Source: Moraxellaceae bacterium | GTDB taxonomy: Bacteria > Pseudomonadota > Gammaproteobacteria > Pseudomonadales > Moraxellaceae | Direction of reading: 5' to 3' | Length of the DNA stretch: 6,422 nt | Assembly: GCA_030146505.1 (NCBI GenBank) | Contig: JASLCO010000208.1 | Coordinates: 1 to 6,422, forward strand | Shown: positions 1 through 5,655 of the stretch, piece after piece | How positions within the stretch are numbered: the first letter of the stretch is position 1 | Layout of the letters: each line of letters starts with the position of its first letter | The notes under the pieces: model-generated | What the model was told of the DNA's origin: nothing | The model's database searches: none | What the model saw: only the letters and a program-made list of their open reading frames with translations | Position numbers and translations under genes: made by a program

Positions 1-15
1 CAGGTAGACAGTTCC

Positions 16-813
16 ATGGCAACACCCACCATCCTTCAGAAAATCCTCGACCGCAAAGTGGAAGAGGTAGCGGCTGCACGCAAGCAAAAAAGCCTGCGTG
101 ACCAGGAAGAGGCGGCGCGCCATGCCGATGCTGTGCGTGGCTTCCAGCAATCCATTGAACGGAAAATCGCGGCCGGCCAGGCCGGCGTGATCGCCGAGAT
201 CAAGAAAGCCTCGCCCAGCCAGGGCGTGATACGTCCGGACTTCCGGCCGGCCGACATCGCCCGTTCCTATGAAAAGGCCGGCGCGGCCTGCCTCTCCGTG
301 CTCACCGATGTGGATTTCTTCCAGGGCAGCAACGACTACCTGCAGCAGGCGAGGGCGGCCTGCGCCCTGCCGGTGATACGCAAGGATTTCCTCGTTGACC
401 CCTACCAGGTGGTGGAGGCCCGGGCCATAGGTGCCGACTGCATCCTGCTCATCGTGGCTGCGCTGTCCGATGCCCAGCTCAACGAGCTGAATGCCTGTGC
501 CCGCGAGTTCGGTCTGGACGTGCTGGTGGAAGTGCACGATGGCGAGGAACTGGAGCGGGCGCTGCATTTGCCGGGTGCGCTGCTCGGCATCAACAACCGC
601 AACCTGAAGACTTTCGAGGTCAGCCTGCGCAATACACTGGATTTGTTGCCGTGCATTCCCGCTGGTCGCCGCGTGGTGACAGAGAGCGGTATACACAAGC
701 CGGAAGATGTTGCGCTGATGCGGGACCATGATGTGCATGCCTTCCTCGTGGGCGAGGCTTTCATGCGCGCCTCCGAGCCGGGTGAAAAGCTGGCCGAGCT
801 GTTCTTTTCCTAG
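16..813 (+). CDS. trpC: Indole-3-glycerol phosphate synthase (monofunctional TrpC)
   Basis: The 265-residue product closes the indole ring of 1-(2-carboxyphenylamino)-1-deoxyribulose 5-phosphate to give indole-3-glycerol phosphate, with loss of CO2 and water, in cytosolic tryptophan synthesis. The TIM-barrel signature motifs are all visible: AEIKKASPS (catalytic Glu61 and Lys63), RKDF (Lys123), VEVH (Glu172), GINNRNL (Asn193) and TESGI (Ser224, phosphate binding). The length fits a stand-alone TrpC; there is no fused TrpF domain as in E. coli. The start MATPTILQKIL matches the family N-terminus, although the upstream Shine-Dalgarno is weak (AGG at 2-4). In pseudomonads this gene is the last of trpGDC, so trpD probably lies just outside the left edge. 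Transcription should end at the hairpin at 855-882. Identification is secure. Confidence 0.97.
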   Translation: MATPTILQKILDRKVEEVAAARKQKSLRDQEEAARHADAVRGFQQSIERKIAAGQAGVIAEIKKASPSQGVIRPDFRPADIARSYEKAGAACLSVLTDVDFFQGSNDYLQQARAACALPVIRKDFLVDPYQVVEARAIGADCILLIVAALSDAQLNELNACAREFGLDVLVEVHDGEELERALHLPGALLGINNRNLKTFEVSLRNTLDLLPCIPAGRRVVTESGIHKPEDVALMRDHDVHAFLVGEAFMRASEPGEKLAELFFS

Positions 814-830
814 AGGTGCTGTCGGGTGTC

Positions 831-854
831 GTAGGAGCGGCTTCAGCCGCGAAC
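831..854 (+). repeat. REP-like palindromic repeat, left copy
   Basis: This 24-base unit begins GTAGGAGCGGC and ends CCGCGAAC. Its core forms a hairpin: GCGGCT (837-842), a two-base loop, AGCCGC (845-850). It is the reverse complement of 903-926 at 23 of 24 positions. The sequence resembles the REP elements scattered between genes in Pseudomonas and Xanthomonas-type genomes (from memory). Those repeats are thought to be mobilised by RAYT (TnpA-REP) transposases; none is present in this window. Confidence 0.8.
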
Positions 855-882
855 AAAAAAGCCCGCGATTGCGGGCTTTTTT
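855..882. terminator. Bidirectional intrinsic terminator between trpC and vfr
   Basis: GCCCGC (861-866) and GCGGGC (871-876) form a 6-bp GC stem with the loop GATT. The stem is flanked by six A on the left and six T on the right, so each strand has a GC hairpin followed by a U-tract. It lies between two convergent genes and can end trpC transcription rightward and vfr transcription leftward. It sits inside the 48-base spacer between the two REP copies. Confidence 0.9.
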
Positions 883-902
883 ATGGGTGTTGATGGCGAG
901 GG

Positions 903-926
903 GTTCGCGGCTGAAGCCGCTCCTGC
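903..926 (-). repeat. REP-like palindromic repeat, right (inverted) copy
   Basis: This is the inverted partner of 831-854 with one mismatch (G at 925, where the left copy predicts A). It carries the same internal GCGGCT/AGCCGC hairpin. Together the pair has the shape of a REP doublet (REPIN/BIME). It lies 11 bases beyond the vfr stop codon. Confidence 0.8.
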
Positions 927-937
927 AGGAAAAGGTA

Positions 938-1573
938 TCAGCGGGTGCCGTAAACCACCATGGTCTTGCCTTTCACGGAAATCAGCCCCTGTTCTTCCAG
1001 GGATTTCAGCACGCGGCCCACCATTTCACGCGAGCAGCCCACGATGCGGCCGATTTCCTGGCGCGTGATCTTGATCTGCATGCCGTCCGGATGCGTCATG
1101 GCATCGGGCTGCTTGCAAAGGTCCAGCAGGGTGCGGGCCACGCGGCCGGTCACGTCGAGGAAAGCCAGGTCACCCACCTTGCGTGTGGTGGCGCGCAGGC
1201 GGCCGGCCATCTGGGCAGAAAGTGCGAAGATGAGGCCGGCGTCCTGCCGTGCCATGTCCTTGAATTTCTGGTAGCTGATCTCGGCGACTTCGCAAAGGGT
1301 CTTGGCCTTGATCCAGGCCGAGCGCACGGGCTTGTCCTCGAACAGGCCCATCTCGCCGAAAAAGTCGCCGGCATTCAGGTAGGCCACGACCATCTCGCGA
1401 CCTTCGTCATCTTCGATGACCACCGAGACAGAGCCGGAGATGATGAAATAGAGGGTGTCGCCAGCGTCCCCGGCGTAGATAATCGTGCTGCGGGCCGGAT
1501 ATTTGCGGCGGTGGCACTGATCGAGAAAGGAATCGATATTGGGAACGTGAGCGTTGACCGGGAGCCGGGCCAT
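938..1573 (-). CDS. vfr: cAMP-binding global transcription regulator, Vfr/CRP type
   Basis: The 211-residue protein is a CRP-family dimeric activator that binds cAMP in an N-terminal beta-barrel and DNA through a C-terminal helix-turn-helix. The cAMP pocket is intact: FFGEMG (Gly73, Glu74), then Arg84-Ser85 in VRSAW, and Thr129-Thr130 on the dimer helix. The Thr-Thr pair matches Pseudomonas Vfr as I recall it, where E. coli CRP has Thr-Ser. The recognition region RQEIGRIVGCSREMVGRVLK (171-190) is almost the CRP one, and the C-terminus KGKTMVVYGTR is typical of the family. AAGGA (1585-1581) lies 7 bases before the ATG. A minus-strand -10 candidate TATAAC (1602-1597) has no good -35, which would suit an activator-dependent promoter. 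It converges on trpC as in P. aeruginosa. I infer Vfr-like rather than strict CRP function from the genomic context and the Thr-Thr pair. Confidence 0.95.
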   Translation of the reverse strand: MARLPVNAHVPNIDSFLDQCHRRKYPARSTIIYAGDAGDTLYFIISGSVSVVIEDDEGREMVVAYLNAGDFFGEMGLFEDKPVRSAWIKAKTLCEVAEISYQKFKDMARQDAGLIFALSAQMAGRLRATTRKVGDLAFLDVTGRVARTLLDLCKQPDAMTHPDGMQIKITRQEIGRIVGCSREMVGRVLKSLEEQGLISVKGKTMVVYGTR

Positions 1574-1596
1574 GGCTGCGTCCTTTGCAAGTTATC

Positions 1597-1631
1597 GTTA
1601 TAAGCGCCGACCTTAGCACAGCTTTTCTGTG
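1597..1631 (-). promoter_or_regulatory. Candidate vfr promoter with a CACAG-N5-CTGTG palindrome
   Basis: On the minus strand TATAAC (1602-1597) matches 5 of 6 bases of a -10 box and would start RNA about 17 bases before the vfr ATG. The -35 position (1625-1620, AAAGCT) is poor. It is overlapped by a perfect 5-bp-arm inverted repeat, CACAG (1617-1621) and CTGTG (1627-1631). The arms are not in the TGTGA...TCACA orientation of a CRP site, so the binding protein, if any, is unknown. Confidence 0.35.
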
Positions 1632-1667
1632 GGATTAACTGCCACGACTGTGATTTTATGCCGGTTT

Positions 1668-1684
1668 CTGACCTTTTGGGTCAG
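1668..1684 (+). promoter_or_regulatory. Inverted repeat just upstream of the osmC-family start
   Basis: CTGACC (1668-1673) and GGTCAG (1679-1684) are perfect complements around a 5-base TTTTG loop, ending 8 bases before the GAGGAG ribosome-binding site. It could be a leader RNA hairpin or an operator for the osmC-lipoprotein pair. There is no U-tract, so it does not look like a terminator. Function is not known from sequence. Confidence 0.35.
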
Positions 1685-1703
1685 CCGGAAACGAGGAGTG
1701 ATG

Positions 1704-2141
1704 ATGAAAGCCAGAGTGAAGTGGGTGCAGGATGTCATGTTCGTGACGGAATCCGGCAGTGGCCATGCCGTGGTCGTGGATGGCGCTCCGGAATATGGCG
1801 GACGCAATCTGGGCCCGCGCCCCATGGAGTTGCTGCTCATGGGCATGGGCGGCTGCACGGCCTTCGATGTCATCACCATCCTGAAAAAGGCCCGCCAGGA
1901 CGTGACGTCCTGCGAGGCCGAGCTGGAAGCCGAGCGCGCCGATGCCGTGCCGGCCGTGTTCACGAAAATCCATGTCCGTTTCATCGTGCGAGGACGCGGA
2001 CTCAAGGAGCCGCAGGTGAAAAAGGCAGTGGATCTTTCTGCCGACAAATATTGCTCTGCCTCCATCATGCTGGGTCAGGCCGGCGTGGTCATCACGCATG
2101 ACTATGTCATCGAAGAGGAAGGACAGGAGAAAAGCTCATGA
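1704..2141 (+). CDS. OsmC/Ohr-family thiol-dependent (hydro)peroxidase-like protein, YhfA type
   Basis: The 145-residue product has the OsmC-family alpha/beta fold signature with both conserved cysteines: Cys51 in the MGGCTAFDV helix and Cys117 in KYCSASIML. In characterised OsmC and Ohr proteins these two residues reduce organic peroxides through a disulfide relay; the YhfA branch itself has no firm substrate. I chose ATG 1704 over ATG 1701 because AGGAG (1694-1698) is then 5 bases away rather than 2, and the family usually begins MKARxxW. The frame is open further upstream to 1629, but that stretch contains the leader hairpin. The gene overlaps the following lipoprotein gene by four bases (ATGA), so the two are probably co-translated. 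A related gene sits next to vfr in P. aeruginosa (memory). Family is secure; physiological role is inferred. Confidence 0.9.
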   Translation: MKARVKWVQDVMFVTESGSGHAVVVDGAPEYGGRNLGPRPMELLLMGMGGCTAFDVITILKKARQDVTSCEAELEAERADAVPAVFTKIHVRFIVRGRGLKEPQVKKAVDLSADKYCSASIMLGQAGVVITHDYVIEEEGQEKSS

Positions 2142-2776
2142 AGCGTTTGCTGGTGATTTTTCCGCTGTTGGCCCTCTTGCTGGCCGCCTGTTCCAACACG
2201 CAGGTGGAACAGGTGAGCAGCGAGAAGCCGGAAGCGGCCACGCTGGACAAGGTGCTGGTGGTGGGCATCAACACCACGCCGGAAATCCAGCGTGCCATGG
2301 AGGAGGCTTTTTCGCGTCGCCTGGCCAGTGCTACGCGCACGGTGCTTTTGGCCAGTGACTGGTTTCCCGGCGAAAAGCAGCCTGTCCGTGACCAGGTGGC
2401 AGCACGGGCCCGCAAGGAGGGCGTGACTGGTGTGCTGGTGACGCGTCTGCTCAATTACGAAGTGACGGATGTGAAGGAAAACTATCCCGAGTTCAGTTTT
2501 TCGCTGGCTGCTCCTTCTCGCCGGCCTGATTCACGCGTGGGCTGGGAAGCCGACCCCTGGGTACAGGGTTTCAACAATGCCCGCGATATTCGCGAAAATG
2601 CTCCCCTGCTGGAACGCAAGGCCGTGGTGGAAACCCGTCTTTATGACGCAGTCACCGGGCAGGTGATGTGGGAAGCCCGAAGCAGGACCCTGCTGGAGCA
2701 CGATGCCTCCCGCAATTTTGACGGCTTTGTTTCGGCCATCATGGCGCAACTGCGCAAGAGTGGCTGGCTCAAGTAA
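2138..2776 (+). CDS. Predicted outer-membrane lipoprotein of unknown function
   Basis: The 212-residue product starts with a lipoprotein signal peptide: MKR, a hydrophobic stretch of leucines (4-15), and the lipobox LAAC with Cys18 as the lipidation site. The next residue is Ser, not Asp, which favours sorting to the outer membrane. The mature part begins with an alpha/beta-looking segment (LDKVLVVGINTTPEIQRAME, about 36-55), then a region with KEGVTGVLVTRLLNYEV that resembles the N-terminal fold of periplasmic nucleoside-binding or CsgG/TolB-like lipoproteins. A VVETRLYDAVTGQVMWEARS strand pair (about 168-187) is typical of such proteins. I do not recognise a named family. AGGAG at 2125-2129 is 8 bases before the ATG, inside the end of the osmC-family gene, and the start overlaps its stop codon. 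It lies at the position occupied by speD in P. aeruginosa. Confidence 0.85.
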   Translation: MKRLLVIFPLLALLLAACSNTQVEQVSSEKPEAATLDKVLVVGINTTPEIQRAMEEAFSRRLASATRTVLLASDWFPGEKQPVRDQVAARARKEGVTGVLVTRLLNYEVTDVKENYPEFSFSLAAPSRRPDSRVGWEADPWVQGFNNARDIRENAPLLERKAVVETRLYDAVTGQVMWEARSRTLLEHDASRNFDGFVSAIMAQLRKSGWLK

Positions 2777-2788
2777 GTCGTGAAAATG

Positions 2789-2816
2789 AAAAAAGGCGCT
2801 GGAAAGCGCCTTTTTT
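2789..2816. terminator. Bidirectional intrinsic terminator between the lipoprotein gene and coq7
   Basis: GGCGCT (2795-2800) and AGCGCC (2805-2810) form a 6-bp stem with a GGAA loop, preceded by six A and followed by six T. It can terminate the osmC-lipoprotein transcript rightward and the coq7 transcript leftward. The dimensions are identical to the terminator at 855-882. Confidence 0.9.
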
Positions 2817-2829
2817 ATTGGAGGAAACA

Positions 2830-3468
2830 TCAGATCCGGTAAGCGGTGCCCGTCATGACTCTGGCCACCAGGGCCATCAGTGTCTTGACGGGTGGTGGCA
2901 GCTCGGCAGCGCCGGCTTTCAGCGCCATCTGCATATGCTCGGCTTCGTCGTGGTGCATCTGCTGGATGATGGCGCGGGTTTTTTCATCCTGCAGCGGTAC
3001 GCGTGCCATATGGCCTTCCAGATGGCCGCACACCTGCTTTTCGGTTTCTGCCACAAACCCCAGGCTCCATTTGTCGCCAGCAAGGCCGGCGGCAGCGCCT
3101 ATGCCGAAGGACATGGCATACCAGAGTGGATTGAGATGACTGGTGTGTGAGCCCAGCTCATTCACGCGCTCCTGGCACCAGGCCAGATGGTCTTCTTCTT
3201 CCTTTGCAGCCTGTTCCATTTCGGCACGTACATCCGGTAGGCGAGCGGTCAACGCCTGGCCCTGATACAGCGCTTGTGCGCAGACTTCGCCGGTGTGATT
3301 CACGCGCATGAGGCCGGCGGCATGACGACGCTCTTCTTCACTCATATTGCTTTCAATGTGCGTGGACGCCGGATTGCTGCGCTGCGCCTGTACGGCATTG
3401 GGCGCCACCGTGCGCAGGGCACGGTCGGCGTTGTTGATGAAACGGTCGATCAAAGAGTAATGGCGCAT
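2830..3468 (-). CDS. coq7: Demethoxyubiquinone hydroxylase (Coq7, di-iron monooxygenase)
   Basis: The 212-residue protein hydroxylates the demethoxy-quinol ring at C6, the penultimate step of aerobic ubiquinone synthesis, at the inner face of the cytoplasmic membrane. All six di-iron ligands can be placed: Glu61 (NHTGE), Glu91 and His94 (EEDH), Glu143 (AETEKQ), and Glu175 and His178 (DEAEH). The ligand spacing follows the ferritin-like four-helix bundle of the family. Helices around 115-135 (PLWYAMSFGIGAAAGLAGDK) are the hydrophobic membrane-contact part. It is the oxygen-dependent Coq7 type rather than UbiF, as in pseudomonads. The ATG has AAGGA (3483-3479) 10 bases upstream. It lies downstream of the HIT gene on the same strand, but the 150-base gap holds a large palindrome, so co-transcription is uncertain. 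Identification is secure. Confidence 0.96.
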   Translation of the reverse strand: MRHYSLIDRFINNADRALRTVAPNAVQAQRSNPASTHIESNMSEEERRHAAGLMRVNHTGEVCAQALYQGQALTARLPDVRAEMEQAAKEEEDHLAWCQERVNELGSHTSHLNPLWYAMSFGIGAAAGLAGDKWSLGFVAETEKQVCGHLEGHMARVPLQDEKTRAIIQQMHHDEAEHMQMALKAGAAELPPPVKTLMALVARVMTGTAYRI

Positions 3469-3530
3469 GATCTGAGCTTCCTTCTCCTCGGTACGTTTTT
3501 AATGGCGCGCGAGCCAGAGCTATGCAAGGA

Positions 3531-3589
3531 AAAAGTTGCGGAAGAAGCGGAGTTTACATGGCGTAAATGAGCATTCTTCTGCAGCTTTT
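3531..3589 (-). other. 59-nt symmetric imperfect palindrome upstream of coq7
   Basis: Paired arms nest around a centre at 3560: AAAAG (3531-3535) with CTTTT (3585-3589), GC (3538-3539) with GC (3581-3582), GAAGAA (3541-3546) with TTCTTC (3574-3579), and TTTAC (3553-3557) with GTAAA (3563-3567). The unpaired gaps are equal on both sides, including a 6 by 6 internal loop, so the whole forms one long hairpin without bulges. It occupies most of the 150-base gap between the HIT gene and coq7 and would lie in the coq7 leader. On the minus strand the core reads TGCTCA, TTTAC, five bases, GTAAA, CTCCGC. It does not encode a protein and has no terminal U-tract. Function is unknown. Confidence 0.6.
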
Positions 3590-3591
3590 GA

Positions 3592-3615
3592 CGCAGCAGA
3601 GCTGAAGCGCAGCAG
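3592..3615. repeat. Short direct repeat CGCAGCAG x2
   Basis: CGCAGCAG occurs at 3592-3599 and again at 3608-3615, starting 16 bases apart, between the HIT stop codon and the palindrome at 3531-3589. It may be part of the same intergenic element. Taken alone it is too short to mean much. Confidence 0.4.
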
Positions 3616-3618
3616 GCA

Positions 3619-3963
3619 TTAGCCTGGAGGCCAACCCAACTGGCGGCCCGCCAGCAAATGCAGATGGATGTGGTAGACGCTCTGGCCGCCGTCCTTGTTG
3701 CAGTTCATCACCACGCGATAGCCTTTTTCATCCACGCCCAGTTCCTTGGCGAGTGCGGCTGCCGTGGTGGTGAGCTCGCCCAGCAAGGCTGCCTCGCTCG
3801 CAGGCACATCATTAAGCGTGCTGTAGTGCTGTTTGGGAATGATGAGGATATGCGTGGGTGCTTGTGGAAAAAGATCGTGGAAAGCAATGACACGCTCGTT
3901 TTCAAACGCGATCTTTCCGGGAATTTCATGCCGCGCAATCTTGCAGAAAATGCAGTCCGTCAC
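3619..3963 (-). CDS. HIT-family (HINT-type) purine nucleotide phosphoramidase
   Basis: The 114-residue protein carries the histidine triad HIHLHLL, with His98, His100 and His102. The family uses this triad to hydrolyse adenosine 5'-phosphoramidates and related nucleotide conjugates in the cytosol as a dimer. Other family marks are CIFCKI near the N-terminus (Cys4 and Cys7), FHDLFPQAPTHILIIPK (28-44) and the C-terminal WPPG. Length is normal for bacterial HINT. The start is GTG (3963-3961): GGAG (3975-3972) is 8 bases upstream and the product begins at the family-typical MxDCIFC. A HIT gene next to coq7 is also seen in P. aeruginosa (memory). The true cellular substrate is not known for most bacterial members. 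Confidence 0.94.
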   Translation of the reverse strand: MTDCIFCKIARHEIPGKIAFENERVIAFHDLFPQAPTHILIIPKQHYSTLNDVPASEAALLGELTTTAAALAKELGVDEKGYRVVMNCNKDGGQSVYHIHLHLLAGRQLGWPPG

Positions 3964-4025
3964 GAAGGGTTCTCCATCACGAAGGTCTTGTGGGTTCTGG
4001 CAGGGATTCTACGCGAGCTGCCGCT

Positions 4026-4448
4026 TCAGTTTGTTTTTTTCTTGGCGGGCTTTGGCGTTGCGGGTGGCTTGAGCAGGGTGGCCAGCGGGATGTAGGGCCC
4101 CAGGGGAACCAGGTCGTAGGCCAGCAGGCCGGCCTTGCTCAGGGGCAGGGTGTCCACCAGTGCCTGGGCGCTTTCCACATTGTCGGCCGCCAGCAGGAAG
4201 ACCACGCCGGGGCGATCCTGGCGGAAATACCATTCCCGTACCTGTCCGGCCAGGTAGAGATTGAGCACGGCACGGGCTTCTTCGGGCAGCAGGGCCTTGA
4301 TTCTGTCTTCCGTGGCACCGGGCAGGATGCGGTCCATGGCCAGTACCATCTGTGCGGCAATGGGCCGATCCGGGGTGGTGCCCGCCGTATCGTCGGCCGG
4401 GGCCAGTGGGCAGAGGCAGGCCAGCAGCAGGACCAGCAGGTATTTCAT
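4026..4448 (-). CDS. Secreted small alpha/beta protein, muconolactone-isomerase/YCII-like
   Basis: The 140-residue product begins with a signal peptide (MKYLLVLLLACLCPLAPA, cleavage likely after residue 18), so it should be periplasmic. The body (about 32-125) reads AAQMVLAMDRILPGAT, then a helix RIKALLPEEARAVLNLYLAG, then QVREWYFRQDRPGVVFLL and LVDTLPLSKAGLLAYDLVPL. This matches the ferredoxin-like alpha/beta layout of YCII and muconolactone-isomerase-like proteins, with the recurrent RxDRPGxVxxL motif of that group as I know it. The tail is PPATPKPAKKKTN. I chose the ATG at 4448 because AAGGAG (4461-4456) is 7 bases upstream and it opens the signal peptide; the frame extends further upstream without such support. 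A TGCCCG/CGGGCA inverted repeat (4461-4466, 4474-4479) touches the ribosome-binding site. No catalytic function can be assigned. It may be co-transcribed with the HIT gene 62 bases downstream. Confidence 0.8.
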   Translation of the reverse strand: MKYLLVLLLACLCPLAPADDTAGTTPDRPIAAQMVLAMDRILPGATEDRIKALLPEEARAVLNLYLAGQVREWYFRQDRPGVVFLLAADNVESAQALVDTLPLSKAGLLAYDLVPLGPYIPLATLLKPPATPKPAKKKTN

Positions 4449-4519
4449 CCTTGATCTCCTTGCCCGGGTTTCGCGGGCATTTCGGTGCGGGGGGTCATGC
4501 GGTTTTCCGGCAGCCACTC

Positions 4520-4525
4520 TATAAT
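4520..4525 (+). promoter_or_regulatory. Candidate -10 box of the thiouridylase-tusA unit
   Basis: TATAAT is a perfect -10 match, 32 bases before the ATG at 4558, giving a leader of about 26 bases. The -35 region 16-18 bases upstream is weak (ATGCGG at 4497-4502 with a 17-base spacer) and there is no extended TGn. The gene downstream has no clear Shine-Dalgarno. Confidence 0.5.
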
Positions 4526-4557
4526 GCGCGCCCTGTTCCGTCCTGCCGTGCTTCATC

Positions 4558-5655
4558 ATGTCGTCTCCCGTTCCCCTGACCACCCCTCGCCGCCGCGCGC
4601 TCGCCCTCATTTCCGGCGGGCTGGATTCGCTCTTGGCCGTGCGCGTGGTGCAGGAGCAGGGCGTGGAGGTGGAAGGTATCAACTTCTTCACCGGCTTCTG
4701 CGTCGAGGGTCACACCCATGCCATACGCAAGCAGGACCAGAAGAAGGAGAAGCGCAACAACGCCCTGTGGGCGGCCGAGCAACTCGGCATCAAGCTGCAC
4801 ATCATTGATATCTCTGAAGAGTACAAGGACGTGGTGCTGAACCCCAGGCACGGCTACGGCGCCAACCTGAACCCCTGCCTGGACTGCAAGATTTTCATGG
4901 TCGGCAAGGCCATGGGCTATGTGAACCGGGCGCGCGAGTTTGCCGCCGGCCTTCCACAAGACAAGGGCTTCGACTTCATCATCACCGGCGAGGTGGTGGG
5001 GCAGCGCCCGAAGTCGCAGCGCAAGGCCACCATGCCTATCATCGCCCGCGAGTCCGGTGCCGACGACCGCCTGCTGCGCCCGCTTTCCGCCCTCAATCTC
5101 GAACCCACCCTGCCGGAACGCGAAGGCTGGGTGAGTCGCGACCAGCTTCACGGTTTCAGTGGCCGCAGCCGCCAGCCGCAGATAGAGCTGGCGCGCAAGT
5201 TCGGATTCACTGACTGGGCCCAGCCCGCCGGTGGCTGCTGCTTCCTGACGGACGAGAACTATTCCCGCAAGCTGGCTGATCTTTGGTCAGCCCGTGGTGA
5301 ACGCCGCTACGAGCTGGACGACATCATGCTGCTCAAGGTCGGGCGCCATATCCGCCCGGAGCCGCATTACAAGCTCATCGTTGGCCGTGAGGAAGGCGAG
5401 AACAACTTCCTGGAAGGCTATCGCCGCGAGTTCCACCATATCCGCATGGTCAGCCACAACGGCCCGCTGGTGCTGGTGGACGGTACGCCCAGCGCCGATG
5501 ACCTGCTGCAGGCGGCCCGTATCGCCGGCCGTTTCAGCCAGGGTCGCGAGGCGGACGAGATTGAGGTGGAAATTGTGCAAAAAGGAGGCGTCGCCCGTCA
5601 GGTGACGGTGGTGCCCCTGCGTGTGGAGCAGGTGCCGGAGGGCTGGTATCTGTGA
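4558..5655 (+). CDS. PP-loop ATPase, MnmA/ThiI-like RNA thiouridylase with NFACT-R-like C-terminus
   Basis: The 365-residue protein has the N-terminal PP-loop SGGLDS (19-24) that adenylates a uridine carbonyl in thiouridylases. NPCLDCK (Cys107, Cys110) and AGGCCFLTD (Cys227, Cys228) stand where MnmA has its two catalytic cysteines, and GEVVGQRPKSQ (144-154) is a conserved PP-loop-family motif. The C-terminal part (about 255-365), with GRHIRPEPHYKLIVGREEGENNFL near 262-285, resembles an NFACT-R (DUF814) RNA-binding domain; it replaces the MnmA barrel and the ThiI THUMP. Such proteins are often labelled MnmA, but the architecture is different, so the target RNA is unknown. The ATG at 4558 has no good Shine-Dalgarno, and no better start lies before SGGLDS. 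It overlaps tusA by four bases. Family is confident; reaction is inferred; C-terminal domain moderately sure. Confidence 0.85.
   Translation: MSSPVPLTTPRRRALALISGGLDSLLAVRVVQEQGVEVEGINFFTGFCVEGHTHAIRKQDQKKEKRNNALWAAEQLGIKLHIIDISEEYKDVVLNPRHGYGANLNPCLDCKIFMVGKAMGYVNRAREFAAGLPQDKGFDFIITGEVVGQRPKSQRKATMPIIARESGADDRLLRPLSALNLEPTLPEREGWVSRDQLHGFSGRSRQPQIELARKFGFTDWAQPAGGCCFLTDENYSRKLADLWSARGERRYELDDIMLLKVGRHIRPEPHYKLIVGREEGENNFLEGYRREFHHIRMVSHNGPLVLVDGTPSADDLLQAARIAGRFSQGREADEIEVEIVQKGGVARQVTVVPLRVEQVPEGWYL

Noticed and set aside
1..15. End of trpD at the left edge (TAG at 5-7)
   Set aside because: Fewer than two informative codons are present, so neither the frame nor the product can be supported.
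728..1603. Long plus-strand open frame (291 codons) antisense to vfr
   Set aside because: It runs from inside trpC through the terminator and both REP repeats and along the vfr complement. It has no ribosome-binding site, and its His/Ala/Gly-rich composition is that of a GC-rich shadow frame.
1649..1669. TGTGA half-site as a possible Vfr/CRP autoregulatory site
   Set aside because: The right half of the expected TGTGA-N6-TCACA is absent (GCCGG instead), so only half the site is present.
3955..3980. Tiny minus-strand reading frame ATG-GAG-AAC-CCT-TCG-TGA overlapping the HIT start
   Set aside because: It is five codons long and contains the HIT ribosome-binding site; chance explains it.
3990..4454. 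Plus-strand open frame of 154 codons across the HIT/secreted-protein region
   Set aside because: It is antisense to the secreted protein, rich in Gln/Gly and without motif or ribosome-binding site. The minus strand has a signal peptide and a good Shine-Dalgarno.
4519..5151. Minus-strand open frame (210 codons) antisense to the thiouridylase-like gene
   Set aside because: It mirrors a strongly conserved coding sequence, shows no family motif, and would begin in the middle of that gene.
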